Assembly (NCBI RefSeq): GCF_905171775.1
Contig: NC_053499.1
Coordinates: 146,720,751-146,784,750 of the forward strand
Length of the DNA stretch: 64,000 nt
Source: Rana temporaria
Taxonomy: Eukaryota > Chordata > Amphibia > Anura > Ranidae
Reading direction: 5' to 3'
Made by a program: the position numbers and the translations under genes. Below, in pieces: positions 11,186 to 21,789 of the stretch. Position 1 is the first letter of the stretch; each line of letters opens with the position of its first letter. The notes under the pieces are model-generated. The model saw nothing but the letters and a program-made list of their open reading frames with translations, was not told where the DNA came from and ran no database searches.

Positions 11186-12136
11186 CACAAAAGAAATGCA
11201 AGAGTGGAACCAAACATGCCTACCAAACTAAAGGCGGACCACATCAACCTGGGTCAGCTAGTCAAAAAATGACAATGCATAATTAACTGTCGGTGGTAGA
11301 TCTGTGGAGGCACTTTATTCCACTCCTGAAACGCATCTCCATCCCTGGATAGTGTTAAAAAAAGGGGGGATAGGGTTGGGACTTTACATGAGGCATATGA
11401 TAGAACTACCACAGGCCTCCATCCCTGTAAATGGATAGAAGGGGGGGGGGTTTGGGACTTTAAATAATATACGTTTTTAGTAGTATGTGATTAAATATAT
11501 ATATATATATCAGGAGTGGAATAAAGTGCCTCCACAGATCTACCACCGACAGTTAATTATGCATTGTCTTTTTTGACTAGCTGACCCAGGTTGATGTGGT
11601 CCACCTTTAGTTTGGTGTTATTTTGGTTTGGTAGGCATGTTTGGTTCCACTCTTGCATTTCTTTTGTTTTTCCAGTGCTCTTTTTTGCTAGACCAACTAT
11701 AGGAAGGGGCGGGTTTAGGTGATCACCTGCCCCCTATCTATTGATTAGCACTCCTGTGCTCCTATTTAGGAGACTTTAAAATTCATAGTTAGGACTGCAG
11801 TACACAGAGTGCCTTGACGTTGGCCTGCAGCTCATACAGGTATTTGCAAATACATGCAACTAAACCTCTGTTTTTAATGCATACAGCTAGACAGATTAAT
11901 TTGGTTTAGTGCTCTTTTGGTTGGTAACTTTGAGCCTGGCTATTTTGGAAACATTTTTTATATTCCATATATATATATATTTAATTGCATACTGCTAAAA
12001 ACGCATCTCATTTAAAGTCCCAAAACCTCCCACCCTTCTATACAATTACAGGGATGGAGGCCTGTGGTAGTTCTATCATATGCCGCATGTAAAGTCCCAA
12101 CCCTATCCCCCCCCCCTTTTTTTTATATACAGGGAC
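11186..12136. mobile_element. Element with two interlocked inverted repeats (A-B-A'-B')
   Basis: Positions 11186-11328 (A) are the reverse complement of 11511-11668 (A'), sharing words such as ATTAACTGTCGGTGGTAGAT. Positions 11339-11490 (B) are the reverse complement of 11986-12136 (B'), sharing CATATGATAGAACTACCACA. The order A-B-A'-B' means the two stems cannot form as simple nested hairpins. A (TA)n run sits at 11495-11510. No ORF or transposase is present and the outer limits of the element are uncertain. Confidence 0.7.
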
Positions 12137-12140
12137 CATG

Positions 12141-12830
12141 TGTGTCTATTACTCATTGATTGATATATTGTCTTATGAATTGTAGGGGGCATTAGGTGAA
12201 GGGATCACAAGCAACAGGAGCCTTCAGCATGAGTCCAAAGAATCAACAAACTGGTACATTTATGTGTTCAGATATCCAGTCCCCCCTCCCCCTTCCCATT
12301 CCTGGATCACGTTTTAATTATTCACACTATTTTTATTTATTTTTTTGTCAAAGTTCAATTGAACAAGCTACCATGCACAGCTGCACCAGATTCTGCACTC
12401 TCCAGTTTTAGTAAAAACGACAAATTGCTATTGTCGCTAGCTGTGGACAAGAGTATCCTTTATTGTAACCCCCCCCCCCCCCAATATCTACCTGTTACCT
12501 TCCAGTTGTAGGAAGAGACACACGGAATTAGATCAGAAGATGCTCTCATCTCTCAGTCATGCTGCCCCAATGCTGACACTCTAATCTCACCTCTTTACAG
12601 TAACAGCTGCAACAGTGACACCTACAGGTGATATACCAAACTCACAAACTTGATACCATGGAGGACATTAAAGTGGATGAAAAAACAAATGTCTTCAATA
12701 AAAGAAACCATTATATTTATAACCCATTAAAAATATTAAATTAATAGCTCATCTCTGGGCAAATAAAATAGTGCCTCTTCTACTGATGGAGACTGGATTC
12801 AGTCTATATTCTTGGCCTGCTGATGACGGC
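12141..12830. other. Intergenic stretch without recognised features
   Basis: About 0.7 kb between JPH3 and ZCCHC14 with a poly-C run at about 12470-12482. I see no gene or repeat that I can name. Confidence 0.4.
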
Positions 12831-12833
12831 CCT

Positions 12834-13502
12834 TTAGACCCCTTTCATAGTGCAGCACTTTTCAGGCATTTTAGCGTTAAAAATAGCGCCTGAAAAGCGC
12901 CTCTCAAGCCGCCCCAGTGTGAAAGTTTAAGTGCACTTGCGGGACAGGAAAAAAAGTCCTGTAAGCAGCATCTTTGGGGCGGTGGAGGAGCGACATAGGT
13001 GTGCGCAGCCTGTTGCATTAGGGTGTGCACCTGAAAGCTCAAACACACGGTACTGATCTCTCACTGTGTTCATTCAGAAAGGGAAGGGGCCGGTAAATGA
13101 CATTACCCCTTCCCCCACTCATCCTGAAATATCATCTATGTGTGCCCACTGCAGTAGCCAATGGGAGAGGAGGGAAGCCTGCCATGCTGTGGGAAGGGAC
13201 ACCAGGCAGCAGGGGGGACCTGCACTGCAGGGAGTTATTAGAGTGTGCCTGGGCACACCTGGCACCAATGAGGAGCAGTGTATACGCTCCTGCACTGCCC
13301 CTGCCCATTGAAATTAATGGGCAGAGCTGTCGAAGCACCTGCAAAGCGATTTGTCAGAGCTGCAACATGGGCGCTATTAACCGCTTCCTCGGCTACTAGC
13401 GGGGGTTAAAAGTGCCCCGCTAGCAGCCGAAAAGCGGTAAAGGTAAAACTAGCAGCGCTTTACTTTCAATGCCAGCACCGCCCCAGTGTGAAGGAGGTCT
13501 TA
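12834..13502. mobile_element. MITE with AGACCYCCTTTCA-type inverted ends
   Basis: The left end TTAGACCCCTTTCATAGTG and the right end CAGTGTGAAGGAGGTCTTA are imperfect inverted copies. Internal palindromes are built of CCGCCCCAGTGTGAA and AAAAGCGC words (12890-12930 and 13370-13490). There is no transposase, so it is non-autonomous. The ORFs inside (12845-13048, 13097-13399) have no support. Confidence 0.55.
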
Positions 13503-13564
13503 TTGTGATGTCACTGCACTTGAGTCTTCAGGACCTGAAAGGGTTTTATCGATGGATGGTCAAT

Positions 13565-14215
13565 GGGATATGAATAAAAAATATATTAATAAAAATGCCA
13601 TAAAACTATCCCCTATTTTGTAGACGCTATAACTTTTGCGCAAACCGATCAATAAACGCTTCTTGTGATTTTTTTTTACCAAAAATATGTAGAAGAATAT
13701 GTATCGGCCTAAACTGAGGAAAACATTTTTTTTATATATATAGTTTTTGAGGATATTTATTATAGCAAAAAGTAAAAAATATTCCTTTTTTTTATTTTTT
13801 TCAAAATTGTCGCTTTATTTTTGTTTATAGCGCAAAAAAACAAAAAAATGCAGAGGTGATCAAATACCACCAAAAGAAAGCTCTTTTTGTGGGGATTTCT
13901 TTACTAAAAATATGTAGCAGAATACATATTTCTGAAGAAATAATTTTTTTATTATTTTTTTTATTGAATATGTTTTATAGCAAAATGCAATTTATTTATT
14001 TATTTATCATTTTTTTTTTGTTTTGTTTATGGTGCAAAATAAAAAATAAACACAGTGCTGATCAAATACCACCAAAAGTAAGCTCTGTGGGGGGGGGGGG
14101 GGGGGGGGGATTACATACATTTAATTTATGGACAGCGTTGCATGACCATGCAGCTATATGTTAAAGTAACGAAGTGCAATATCGCAAAAAAATACCTGGT
14201 CAGGGGTCGAAAAAC
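13565..14215. mobile_element. Degraded TTAA-family MITE relic
   Basis: The order of words (ACTATCCCCTATTTTGTA, GCGCAAACCGATCAATAAACG, TATCGGCCTAAACTGAGG, GATCAAATACCACCAAAAG) matches the TTAA-flanked element at 59374-60341 in the same orientation. An internal stretch is duplicated (13610-13880 and 13880-14070), and both outer ends carrying the CCACTTAAGGACC terminus are missing. Confidence 0.6.
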
Positions 14216-14222
14216 AAATATT

Positions 14223-14228
14223 AAAAAA
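14223..14228 (-). terminator. RNA polymerase III terminator of tRNA-Gly
   Basis: Six consecutive A on the plus strand read as T6 on the minus strand, 8 nt past the tRNA 3' end. A run of four or more T is the usual Pol III stop. Confidence 0.8.
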
Positions 14229-14235
14229 CAGACCT

Positions 14236-14306
14236 TGCATTGGCCGGGAATCGAACCCGGGCCTCCCGCGTGGCAGGCGAGAATTCTACCACTGAACCAC
14301 CAATGC
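14236..14306 (-). tRNA. tRNA-Gly (anticodon GCC)
   Basis: Read on the minus strand, the 71-nt sequence folds as a tRNA. The acceptor stem GCATTGG pairs fully with CCAATGC and a discriminator A follows. The D-arm region has GGTTCAGTGGTAGAA, which carries the internal A-box. The anticodon loop is CTGCCAC with anticodon GCC, and the T arm contains GGTTCGAATCC, the B-box. A T6 run (plus-strand A run at 14223-14228) lies just downstream and would stop RNA polymerase III. All stems look intact, so this is probably a functional gene. It sits next to a degraded TTAA MITE, between JPH3 and ZCCHC14. Confidence 0.94.
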
Positions 14307-14850
14307 TACAGCTGCTCACATCTGTGAAGCTCTGCTTTTTCTGCAGCTGCTCGGCCCCAGGGACAGCGCTGAGTGGGGGTGGGGGCCGGATTTATGGATG
14401 TTTGTTTCCAGGTTGGCTCTATAATTCAACTGGGAACAAGAAGACACATTCCGTATTTCATGATTGCAGAGAAATTCTATAGATGATTACAGAGCTTTTT
14501 TTCTCAGGCAATAGGTGCAGGAACTCAACCACGACCCTGTTCAGATTTCACAAACAGTAGAAGGGTCTTAATGGGGCATTAAATACCAGGATTGCATTAC
14601 ATACAGAGTGCAGAGTTTAGGGGGGTTACACACAGAGTGCAATAGCTGTCACTTGTAAACACAGAAACCAAACTTCTGTGTTTACAAGTGATTGTGGTGA
14701 GCAGGCACCAAAGGGTCTGAGCCAAAGGTGGTGGAACTGAGTTCCCCCAAGTTCCCCCTAAAAAAAAGGCCTGGATGATTATATCCAGGAATAAAATCAT
14801 CATCATCATGTGACTGTGTGAAATATCTGATGTCTCTAATTTCTGTCAGG
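14307..14850. other. Intergenic stretch without recognised features
   Basis: About 540 bp upstream of the tRNA gene. A short inverted repeat occurs at 14646-14690 (CACTTGTAAACACAGAA and TTCTGTGTTTACAAGTG). I see no gene. Confidence 0.4.
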
Positions 14851-15389
14851 AGGGGGGTGGGATGGAGTGATGTTCTGCAGATCTCTAGAGAGGTCAGTGG
14901 TGGAATAATCTGCAGAATATATCAATATAGATCAATCAGGGGAAGTTGGGATGGAGCAATGCTCTGCAGATCTTTATAGAGGTCAGTGATGGAATACTCT
15001 GCAGAATACAGTTCCAAGAAAAAGTATGTGAACCCCTTTGGAATGATATGGATTTCTGCAAAAAATTCGTCATAAAATGTGATCTGATCTTCATCTAAGT
15101 CACAACAATAGACAATCACAGTCTGCTTAAACTAATAACATACAAAGAATTAAATGTTACCATGTTTTTATTGAACACACCATGTAAACATTCACAGTGC
15201 AGGTGGAAAAAGTATGTGAACCCCTAGACTAATGACATCTCCAAGAGCTAATTGGAGTGAGGTGTCAGCCAACTGGAGTCCAATCAATGAGATGAGTTTG
15301 GAGGTATTGGTTACAGCTGCCCTGCCCTATAAAAAAATGCACACCAGTTCTGGGTTTGCTTTTCACAAGAAGCATTGCCTGATGTGAAT

Positions 15390-17135
15390 GATGCCTCGCA
15401 CAAAAGAGCACTCAGAAGACCTACAATTAAGAATTGTCGACTTGCATAAAGCTGGAAAAGTATCTCCAAAAGCCTTGCTGTTCATCAGTCCGCGGTAAGA
15501 CAAATTGTCTATAAATGGAGAAAGTTCAGCACTGCTGCTACTCTCCCTAGGAGTGGCCGTCCTGTAAAGATGACTGCAAGAGCACAGCGCAGACGGCTCA
15601 ATGAGGTGAAGAAGAATCCTAGAGTGTCAGCTAAAGACTTACAAAAGTCTCTGGCATATGCTAACATCCCTGTTAGCGAATCTACGATACGTAAAACACT
15701 AAACAAGAATGGATTTCATGGGAGGATTCCACAGAGGAAGCCACTGCTATCCAAAAAAAACATTGCTGCACGTTTACAGTTTGCACAAGAGCACCTGGAT
15801 GTTCCACAGCAGTACTGGCAAAATATTCTGTGGACAGATGAAACCAAAGTTGAATTGTTTGGAAGAAACACACAACACTATGGGGCAGATCCACGTACAT
15901 CGGCGCATATTTCCGTTGGGCGTAGCGTATTGAAGATACACTACGCCGCCGTAACTTACTTTTTTTTTGAATCCTCAAAGAATGCGCGCCGTAAGTTACG
16001 GCGGCGTAGTGTATCTTTGGCGGCGTAAGGGCACGCAATTCAAATCGATGTGATGGGGGTGTGTTTTATGTAAATACGTCGTGACTCGACGTACACAACG
16101 TTTTTTTTTTGAACGGCGCATGCGCCGTCCATGGGGGTGTCCCAGTGCGCATGCTCGAAATTAAACCGGAACAAGCCAATGCTTACGACGGTGACGTCAT
16201 TCTACGCAAATCCCTATTCGCGAACGACGTAAAAAATTCTAATTTCGACACGGGAACGACGGCCATACTTAACATTGAGTACGCCACCATATAGCAGGGG
16301 TAACTATACGCCGGAAAAAGCCGAACGCAAACGATGTAAAAAAATGCGCCGGTCGGACGTACGTATGTGGATCACCGTATCTAGCTAATTTGCATACTCA
16401 ACGCGGAATTCGACGGAAACGCCACCTAGCGGCCAGCGTAAATATACACCTACGATCCGACGGCGTACTAAGACGTACGCCTGTCGGATCGATCCCTCAT
16501 TCCGTCGTATCTTGTTTTGTGGATACAAAACAAAGATACGACGCGGGAACTTTGAAATTACGCAGCGTATCAATAGATACGTCGGCGTAATTTCTTTGTG
16601 GATCTGGCCCTATATGTGGAGAAAAAAGAGGCACAGCACACCAACATCAAAACCTCATCCCAACTGTGAAGTATGGTGGTGGGGGCATCATGGTTTGGGG
16701 CTGCTTTGCTGCGTTAGGGCCTGGACGCATTGCTATCATCGAAGAAAAAAGGAATTCCCAAGTTTATCAAAACATTTTGCAACAGAACTTAAGGCCATCT
16801 GTCCGCCAGCTGAAGCTCAACAGAAGATGGGTGTTGCAACAGGACAACGACCCAAAGCATAGAAGTAAATCAACAACAGAATGTCTGAAACAGAAGAAAA
16901 TACGCCTTCTGGAGTGGCCCAGTCAGAGTCCTGACCTCAACCCGATTGAGATGCTGTGGCATGACCTCAAGAAAGCGATTCATACCAGACATCCCAAGAA
17001 TATTGCTGAACTGAAACAGTTCTGTAAAGAGGAAAAGTCAAGAATTACTCCTGACCGTTGTGCACGTCTGATCTGCAACTACAGGAAACGTTTGGTTAAA
17101 GTTATTTCTGCCAAAGGAGGTTCAACCAGTTATTA
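15390..17135 (+). pseudogene. Tc1-family DD34E transposase, broken
   Basis: This is the remains of a cut-and-paste transposase. It starts at ATG 15390 (MPRTKEHSED) with the N-terminal helix-turn-helix region (RIVDLHKAGK). The frame is lost near 15470 and continues from about 15570 with a second DNA-binding part (RRRLNEVKKNPRVSAKDLQK). The first catalytic Asp lies in LWTDETKVELFG. A 729-bp MITE interrupts the gene at 15882-16610. Past another frame change near 16630 come GGGGIMVWGCFA, the second Asp in QQDNDPKH, and the Glu in SPDLNPIEMLW, ending at the stop at 17134-17136. The spacing from that Asp to the Glu is 34 residues, the Tc1 signature. Two frameshifts and the insertion make it non-functional. 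Confidence 0.9.
15882..16610. mobile_element. CpG-rich MITE, GGGCCAGATTC family, copy 2 (in Tc1)
   Basis: The ends GGGGCAGATCCACG and CTTTGTGGATCTGGCCC are inverted copies, flanked by the 3-bp duplication TAT (15879-15881 and 16611-16613). Removing the element and one TAT rejoins the Tc1 transposase reading CACTATATGTGGAG, which confirms the boundaries. The interior has the family core: AATGCTTACGACG, CGGGAACGACGGCCATACTT and CGACGGCGTACTAAGACGTA. Confidence 0.93.
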
Positions 17136-17275
17136 AATCCAAGGGTTCACATACTTTTTCCACCTGCACTGTGAATGTTTACATGGTGTGTTCAATAAAA
17201 ACATGGTAACACAATGCTCTGCAGGTCTCTAGAGAGGTCAGTGATGGAATAATCTGCAGAATATAGCAATAGGTA

Positions 17276-17898
17276 CCGTATATATCGGCGTATACCGCAG
17301 ACTTTTTTGCCCTGAAAATCAGGGCAAAATCATGGGTGCGCGGTATACGCCGATACCCGCTTTCCCGCGCCGAGTTTTGAATACTGCGCCGACATATACT
17401 GAGCGCACTACACTCGGGTATAGTCGGGCAGTCTCGGCTCCTTCCGCGCTCACGTCCTGGACGTACAGGACGTCAGCGCTAGAGTTGCCGAGCATTGCCG
17501 ACAATACACGAGTGTACTGCGCTCTGTATATGTCGGCGCAGTATTCAAACTCGGCGCGGGAAACGAGCAGGGAGGACGGCGCAGAAGGACGCCGGACCCG
17601 ACGAAGAGGACACCCGAAGCCGCAGAAGGACGCCGGACCCGGCGAAGAGGACACCCGAAGCCGCAGAAGGACGCCGGACCCGGCGAAGAGGACACCCGAA
17701 GCCGCAGAAGGACGCCGGACCCGACGAAGAGGACACCCGAAGCCACAGACGAACGCCGGACCCGACGAGGCCGCCGATGGACGCCGTGCAAGACACCAAA
17801 ACTGTAAGTACAACAAAAAACTTTTTTCCCACAGGATTGGGGGCAACTTTAGGGGTGCGCGGTATACGCGGGAGCGCGTTATACCGCGATAAATACGG
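17276..17898. mobile_element. TA-flanked CCGTAT element with 41-bp minisatellite
   Basis: The left end CCGTATATATCGGCGTATAC and the right end GCGGTATACGCGGG...TAAATACGG are inverted. Both sides carry TA (17274-17275 and 17899-17900). The satellite word AATAGGTATCTGTC, intact at about 18345, is exactly what remains after removing the element and one TA. At 17570-17760 about four and a half copies of a 41-bp unit (AAGAGGACACCCGAAGCCGC plus GCCGGACCCGGCG) are present. No transposase is present. An internal inverted pair, TACTGAGCGCACTACACTCG against CGAGTGTACTGCGCTCTGTA, spans 17398-17530. Confidence 0.85.
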
Positions 17899-18429
17899 TA
17901 TCTGTCACAAGGTTTATAGGATAGAGCAATGTTCTGCAGGTTTCTATTGAGGTCAGTGATGGAATAATCTGCAGAACCTATCAATATAGATCTATCAGGG
18001 GGAGATGAGATGGAGCAATGTTCTGCAGATCTCCAGAGAGGCCAGAGATGGAAAAATCTACAGAATATATCAATACGAATTTGTCAGGTGGAAGATGGGA
18101 TAGAGCAATGCTCTGCAGATCTCTAGCAAGGTTTGCAGTGCCAGTGTAATAATCTGCAGAAATTATATGGACCGGTAGGTATCTGTTAGGGGGGTCAGTG
18201 GAATAGAGCAATGTTCTGCAGATCTCTAAAGAGGTCAGAGGTGGAATATTCTGCAGAAAATATCAATATGTGTCAGGAGTAATATAGGATGGAGCAATGT
18301 TCTGCAGATCTCTAGCCAGCTTTGCGGTAAAATAATTGGCAGAATATATCAATAGGTATCTGTCAGGAGGAAGATGGGATGTTCTGCAGTACTCTAGGTG
18401 CAACACTCTGTAGAACATATCAGCGTCAT

Positions 18430-18828
18430 GCATTGTTCTGCCGATCCTTGAGGTGCGATCATCTGTATGATGGCAGCAGCAGTACGTGGGGGGGGGGGCT
18501 GGAACTTTGCAGTCAGTCCTGTAGATTGAGATGTGATCGGAATATTTGGGTAGGTCTGTAGCACGGTTGCGGCCCCCCATCATCACGTAGCATCATAGCA
18601 CAGAGCAAGAGAGGCCCCTAGTGGGCAGGGACCGGTACTGCATCTCACAGCTCTTTACCTCGCTACTACGCATGCCTCTGCTTGCGACCAGAATGGAAAT
18701 TTTTGGTCATTAGTTGGAAGGAATGTTTTTTTTCCAAACATTCCAGTGTGTAGACAGAGGAGCTGAAAGAGTTCAGGAAGCAAAGATTTTCAATGCTTAG
18801 TGAATGATCTGCAGTCCCACCAGTTAAA
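18430..18828. other. Intergenic stretch without recognised features
   Basis: About 400 bp with a G run at 18489-18498 and a short inverted repeat of GGAATGTTTTTTTTCCAAACATTCC near 18719-18744. No gene is supported. The last bases lead into the next element. Confidence 0.35.
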
Positions 18829-19206
18829 GTGATTGTAAAGAATCACCTTGTAAAACAACCCATTCAGTTTAAAATAGAAATTAAAACATGTTTGTATAGA
18901 TATAAAACAACATTATAAATACTGTTTTTCCTAAAATCAGGGGGCGTGGCCAAGCTGCATTGTGTGTGTGTCCCATAGACACACAGTGGGGGCTCAGGAG
19001 CAAGCATGCACAAGTGCCTCCATAGCAAGCTGCTTGCTATGGGACACTCAGCAGGGGGAGGGGCCAGAAGCTCCGGCGGCGAACTTGAGAAGAGGAGGAT
19101 CGGGGCTGCTCTGTGTAAAACCATTGCACAGAGCAGGTAAGTATAATATGTTTGTTACTGTATGTAAAAAAATCATAAAAAATTTGCCTTTACAAATGCT
19201 TTAAAC
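18829..19206. mobile_element. TTAA-flanked MITE
   Basis: The left edge TTAAAGTGATTGTAAAG and the right edge CTTTACAAATGCTTTAA are imperfect inverted copies, each with TTAA. The middle has a palindromic block around AGCAAGCTGCTTGCTATGG and the word GCACAGAGCAGGTAAGTATA also seen at 640-660. No coding capacity is present. Confidence 0.6.
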
Positions 19207-19227
19207 TTGCATTCAAATGTAAAGGGT

Positions 19228-20966
19228 AAGTTCACCTTTGTACACTTTTTTTTCTAAAGTCCAGCTCCCCTATGCACCAATATACCTTTTTTTGCAAAAA
19301 TATCAAAGCTTTCCATTAAATCTACAGTCACTTACTTTTCTTGTCCTAATCCATGTTTCCAGACGTTTCCATTTGTAATGTCTTTCTTCCTGATCAGACT
19401 GCAGGTCATGACACAGGAAGGAGTTGACCAGCTGACCTCATTAGCACCCACCCTGCACCATCCACCCACCCATTCCCAGGTGCACATTTTTTAAATGAAA
19501 TGCAATCAATCAGTGATCACCCTTCTCAATAAACACACAATAAAAAACAACATTTTAGTTTGCACATGATTGGATTATAAAATCAGCATTTCAGATCTAC
19601 CCCTCATTTCAGATCTACCCCTCAGATTTACAGCGACTGCACTACCAAGTGCACTTTCAGTGCACTGGCAGTGCACTTGTAGTGCAAAGTGAATTTTCCT
19701 TTAGTAAATAACCCCCGTTGTGTATTTAGTGAGAATGATGATCACTGATTGATTGCATTTCATTTAAAAAATATGCACCTGGGAGTGGGAGGGTGGATGA
19801 TGCAAGGTGAGTGCTAATGAGGTCAGCTGGTCAACTCCTTCCTGTGTCATGACCAAGTCTGATGAGGAAGAAAGACATTACTAATGGAAACGTCTGGAAA
19901 AGTGGATTAGGACAAGAAAAGTAAGTGGCTGTAGATTTAATGGAAAGCTTTGATATTTTAAGTTTTCCATTAAATCTACAGTCACTTACTTTTCTTGTCC
20001 TAATCCATGTTTCCAGACATTTCCATTTGTAATGTCTTCCTTGCTGATCAGACTGACCTCATTAGCACTCACCTTGCATCATCCACCCTCCCACTCCCAG
20101 GTGCATGTTTTTTAAATGAAATGCAATCAATCAGTTATCACCCTTCTCACTAAACACACAGGCCCAGATTCTCAAAGGGCTTACGACGGCGCAGCGCCAT
20201 GTACGCCGTTGTAAGTCCTAATCTGGGCCGTCGTATCTATGTGACTGATTCTTAGAATCAGTTATGCATAGATATCCATTAGATCCGACAGGCGTAAGGC
20301 TCTTACGCCATCGGATCTTAAATGCAATTTTTTTTTGTCCGCTAGGTGTCGCCTCCGTCGTTTTCCCCGTCGAGTATGCAAATTAGCTAGATATGCGAAT
20401 TCCCGAACATACGCGCGACCGACGCAGTGAAGTTACGACGTTTACGTTAGGTTTTGTCCGGCGTAAAGTTGCCCCTGCTAAATGAGGGGCAACCAATGTT
20501 AAGTATGGCCGTCGTTCCCGCATCGAAATTTACATTGTTTGCGTAAGTCGTCCGTGAATGGGGCTGGACGCCATTTACGTTCACGTCAAAACCAATGACG
20601 TCCTTGCGACGTCATTTGGAGCAATGCACCCTGGGATATTTTTCGAATGGCGCATGCGCAGTACATTCGGCGCGGGAATGCGCTTAATTTAAATGCTACA
20701 CGCCCCCTACCCGCCTTATTTGAATTAGGCGGGCTTGCGCCGGGTGATTTACGCTACGCCGCCGCAACTTTACACGCAAGTGCTTTGTGAATAAAGCACT
20801 TGCATGAGAAACTTGTGGTGGCGTAACGTAAATGACATACGTTACGCCGCCGCAGAGATACGCCCGATCTACGAGAATCTGGGCCAATCTGGGCCACAAT
20901 ATACAATCGGATTGGTGCATAGCGGAGCTGGAATTTAGAAAAAAAAAAGTATACAAAGGTGAACTT
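19228..20966. mobile_element. Foldback element with three arms, hosting a MITE
   Basis: The outer ends AAGTTCACCTTTGTA and TACAAAGGTGAACTT are inverted copies. Positions about 19296-19560 (arm A) are repeated inverted at about 19725-19955 (arm B) and again directly at about 19961-20160 (arm C), sharing words such as CTTACTTTTCTTGTCCTAAT. A CpG-rich MITE (20161-20895) is inserted near the right end. No ORF is present. Confidence 0.8.
20161..20895. mobile_element. CpG-rich MITE, GGGCCAGATTC family, copy 3
   Basis: The ends are GGCCCAGATTCTC and GAGAATCTGGGCC, with a 10-bp stutter of AATCTGGGCC at the right terminus. It is flanked by ACA on both sides (20158-20160 and 20896-20898). It lies inside the foldback element, whose interrupted ACACACAATA word is intact in arm A near 19545. 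An internal palindrome pairs GATCCGACAGGCGTAAG with CTTACGCCATCGGATC. Confidence 0.88.
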
Positions 20967-20970
20967 TAAT

Positions 20971-21780
20971 GATGTATCAGTGAGCGCAAAGCTGCATTAA
21001 TTTGTGTCTTTTATATTTTCCTGGTAATCAGCTTTAAGAATGCGAAACACTAACATACAAAGTAACCATTGTTTCTGTTATTGATAGAAAGTCCATTATT
21101 CCCCCCATTACATACCCATCTGCGGAGATGATATCGATCGGTGTGGAACAAAGGAGGCGTTTTTAATTCTGCAAATTCCGTAAGTTAAACAAACCATCGA
21201 TCTTGGTGCGCAAAAAGAATAGGGATTAGATGGGGGTCCTGCATGAGACACAATGGGTGCTGAGACTCTTAGCTCCGCACTGGGGATAATTACATCAAAT
21301 TACGTCTAATCCCAGAAAGAAGCCGCAAAATCTTCTTAAGACTCTTCTGTCGTTTGGTTTGTGCTTTGTGCTTTGTATGTTCCGAGGAAATGGAATAAAA
21401 GGGTTATTAATATCAATGACTATCTCCTGGCACCTGCAGAATTCTGGGCAGCTAAATGTCTGTCCACCGACATGCCCCAATGCTGCCCTTTTGTCAGACC
21501 GGCTGGCGTGTAGATGTGGTGCTTCTGTGATAACAATCCTAAAACGTCTTCTATAAGGTGATCGGCGCCCACTCCTAGCAAGTTGACAATCTTATGATGA
21601 TTCAAAGACCTTCTGGAGAAACTCCTTCTGGAGAAACTCTACCTAGGCTTATAGATTTGAGTTGTGTGCAGCCCACTTAACTAAAAGGCTGCGATGTAAA
21701 CTACACAGGGGGGATGAATGTGCACAAAAAAAACAACAAACTAATAGATATCAGTGGGATATGGACAAAAAGCTACTAAA
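20971..21780. other. Intergenic stretch without recognised features
   Basis: About 0.8 kb of ordinary composition leading into the 33-bp satellite. A 19-bp word, TCTGGAGAAACTCCTTCTGG, is partly duplicated near 21612-21640. I see no gene. Confidence 0.4.
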
Positions 21781-21789
21781 CATAAGCAT

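Larger units (their letters stand above)
15009..17209 (+). mobile_element. Tc1/mariner-type transposon, 3' end truncated
   Basis: The left end starts after a TA with CAGTTCCAAGAAAAAGTATG. An inner repeat at 15150-15230 (TGTTTTTATTGAACACACCA and GGAAAAAGTATGTGAACCCC) is inverted at 17140-17208. The outer right terminus is missing, since satellite sequence resumes at about 17210. Inside is a dead transposase, itself split by a MITE. It was inserted in the ~88-bp satellite. Confidence 0.88.
14855..18425. repeat. ~88-bp satellite array split by transposons
   Basis: Tandem units near 88 bp contain GGAGCAATGTTCTGCAGATC, a GAGGTCAG word, and GGAATAATCTGCAGAATAT followed by ATCAATA and ATCTGTCAGG. 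Units are visible at 14855-15008, 17213-17275 and 17899-18425. The array is interrupted by the Tc1-like element (15009-17209) and a TA-flanked element (17276-17898), and the neighbouring units show what the undisturbed sequence was. Confidence 0.85.

Noticed and set aside
15570..17136. An active Tc1 transposase
   Set aside because: Although the DD34E residues are all visible, the reading frame is broken by at least two frameshifts and a 729-bp MITE, and the right terminus of the element is missing.
17319..17984. 221-codon ORF and overlapping plus-strand ORFs in 17.3-18.0 kb
   Set aside because: They arise from a 41-bp tandem repeat inside a CCGTAT-ended transposon and the satellite beside it.
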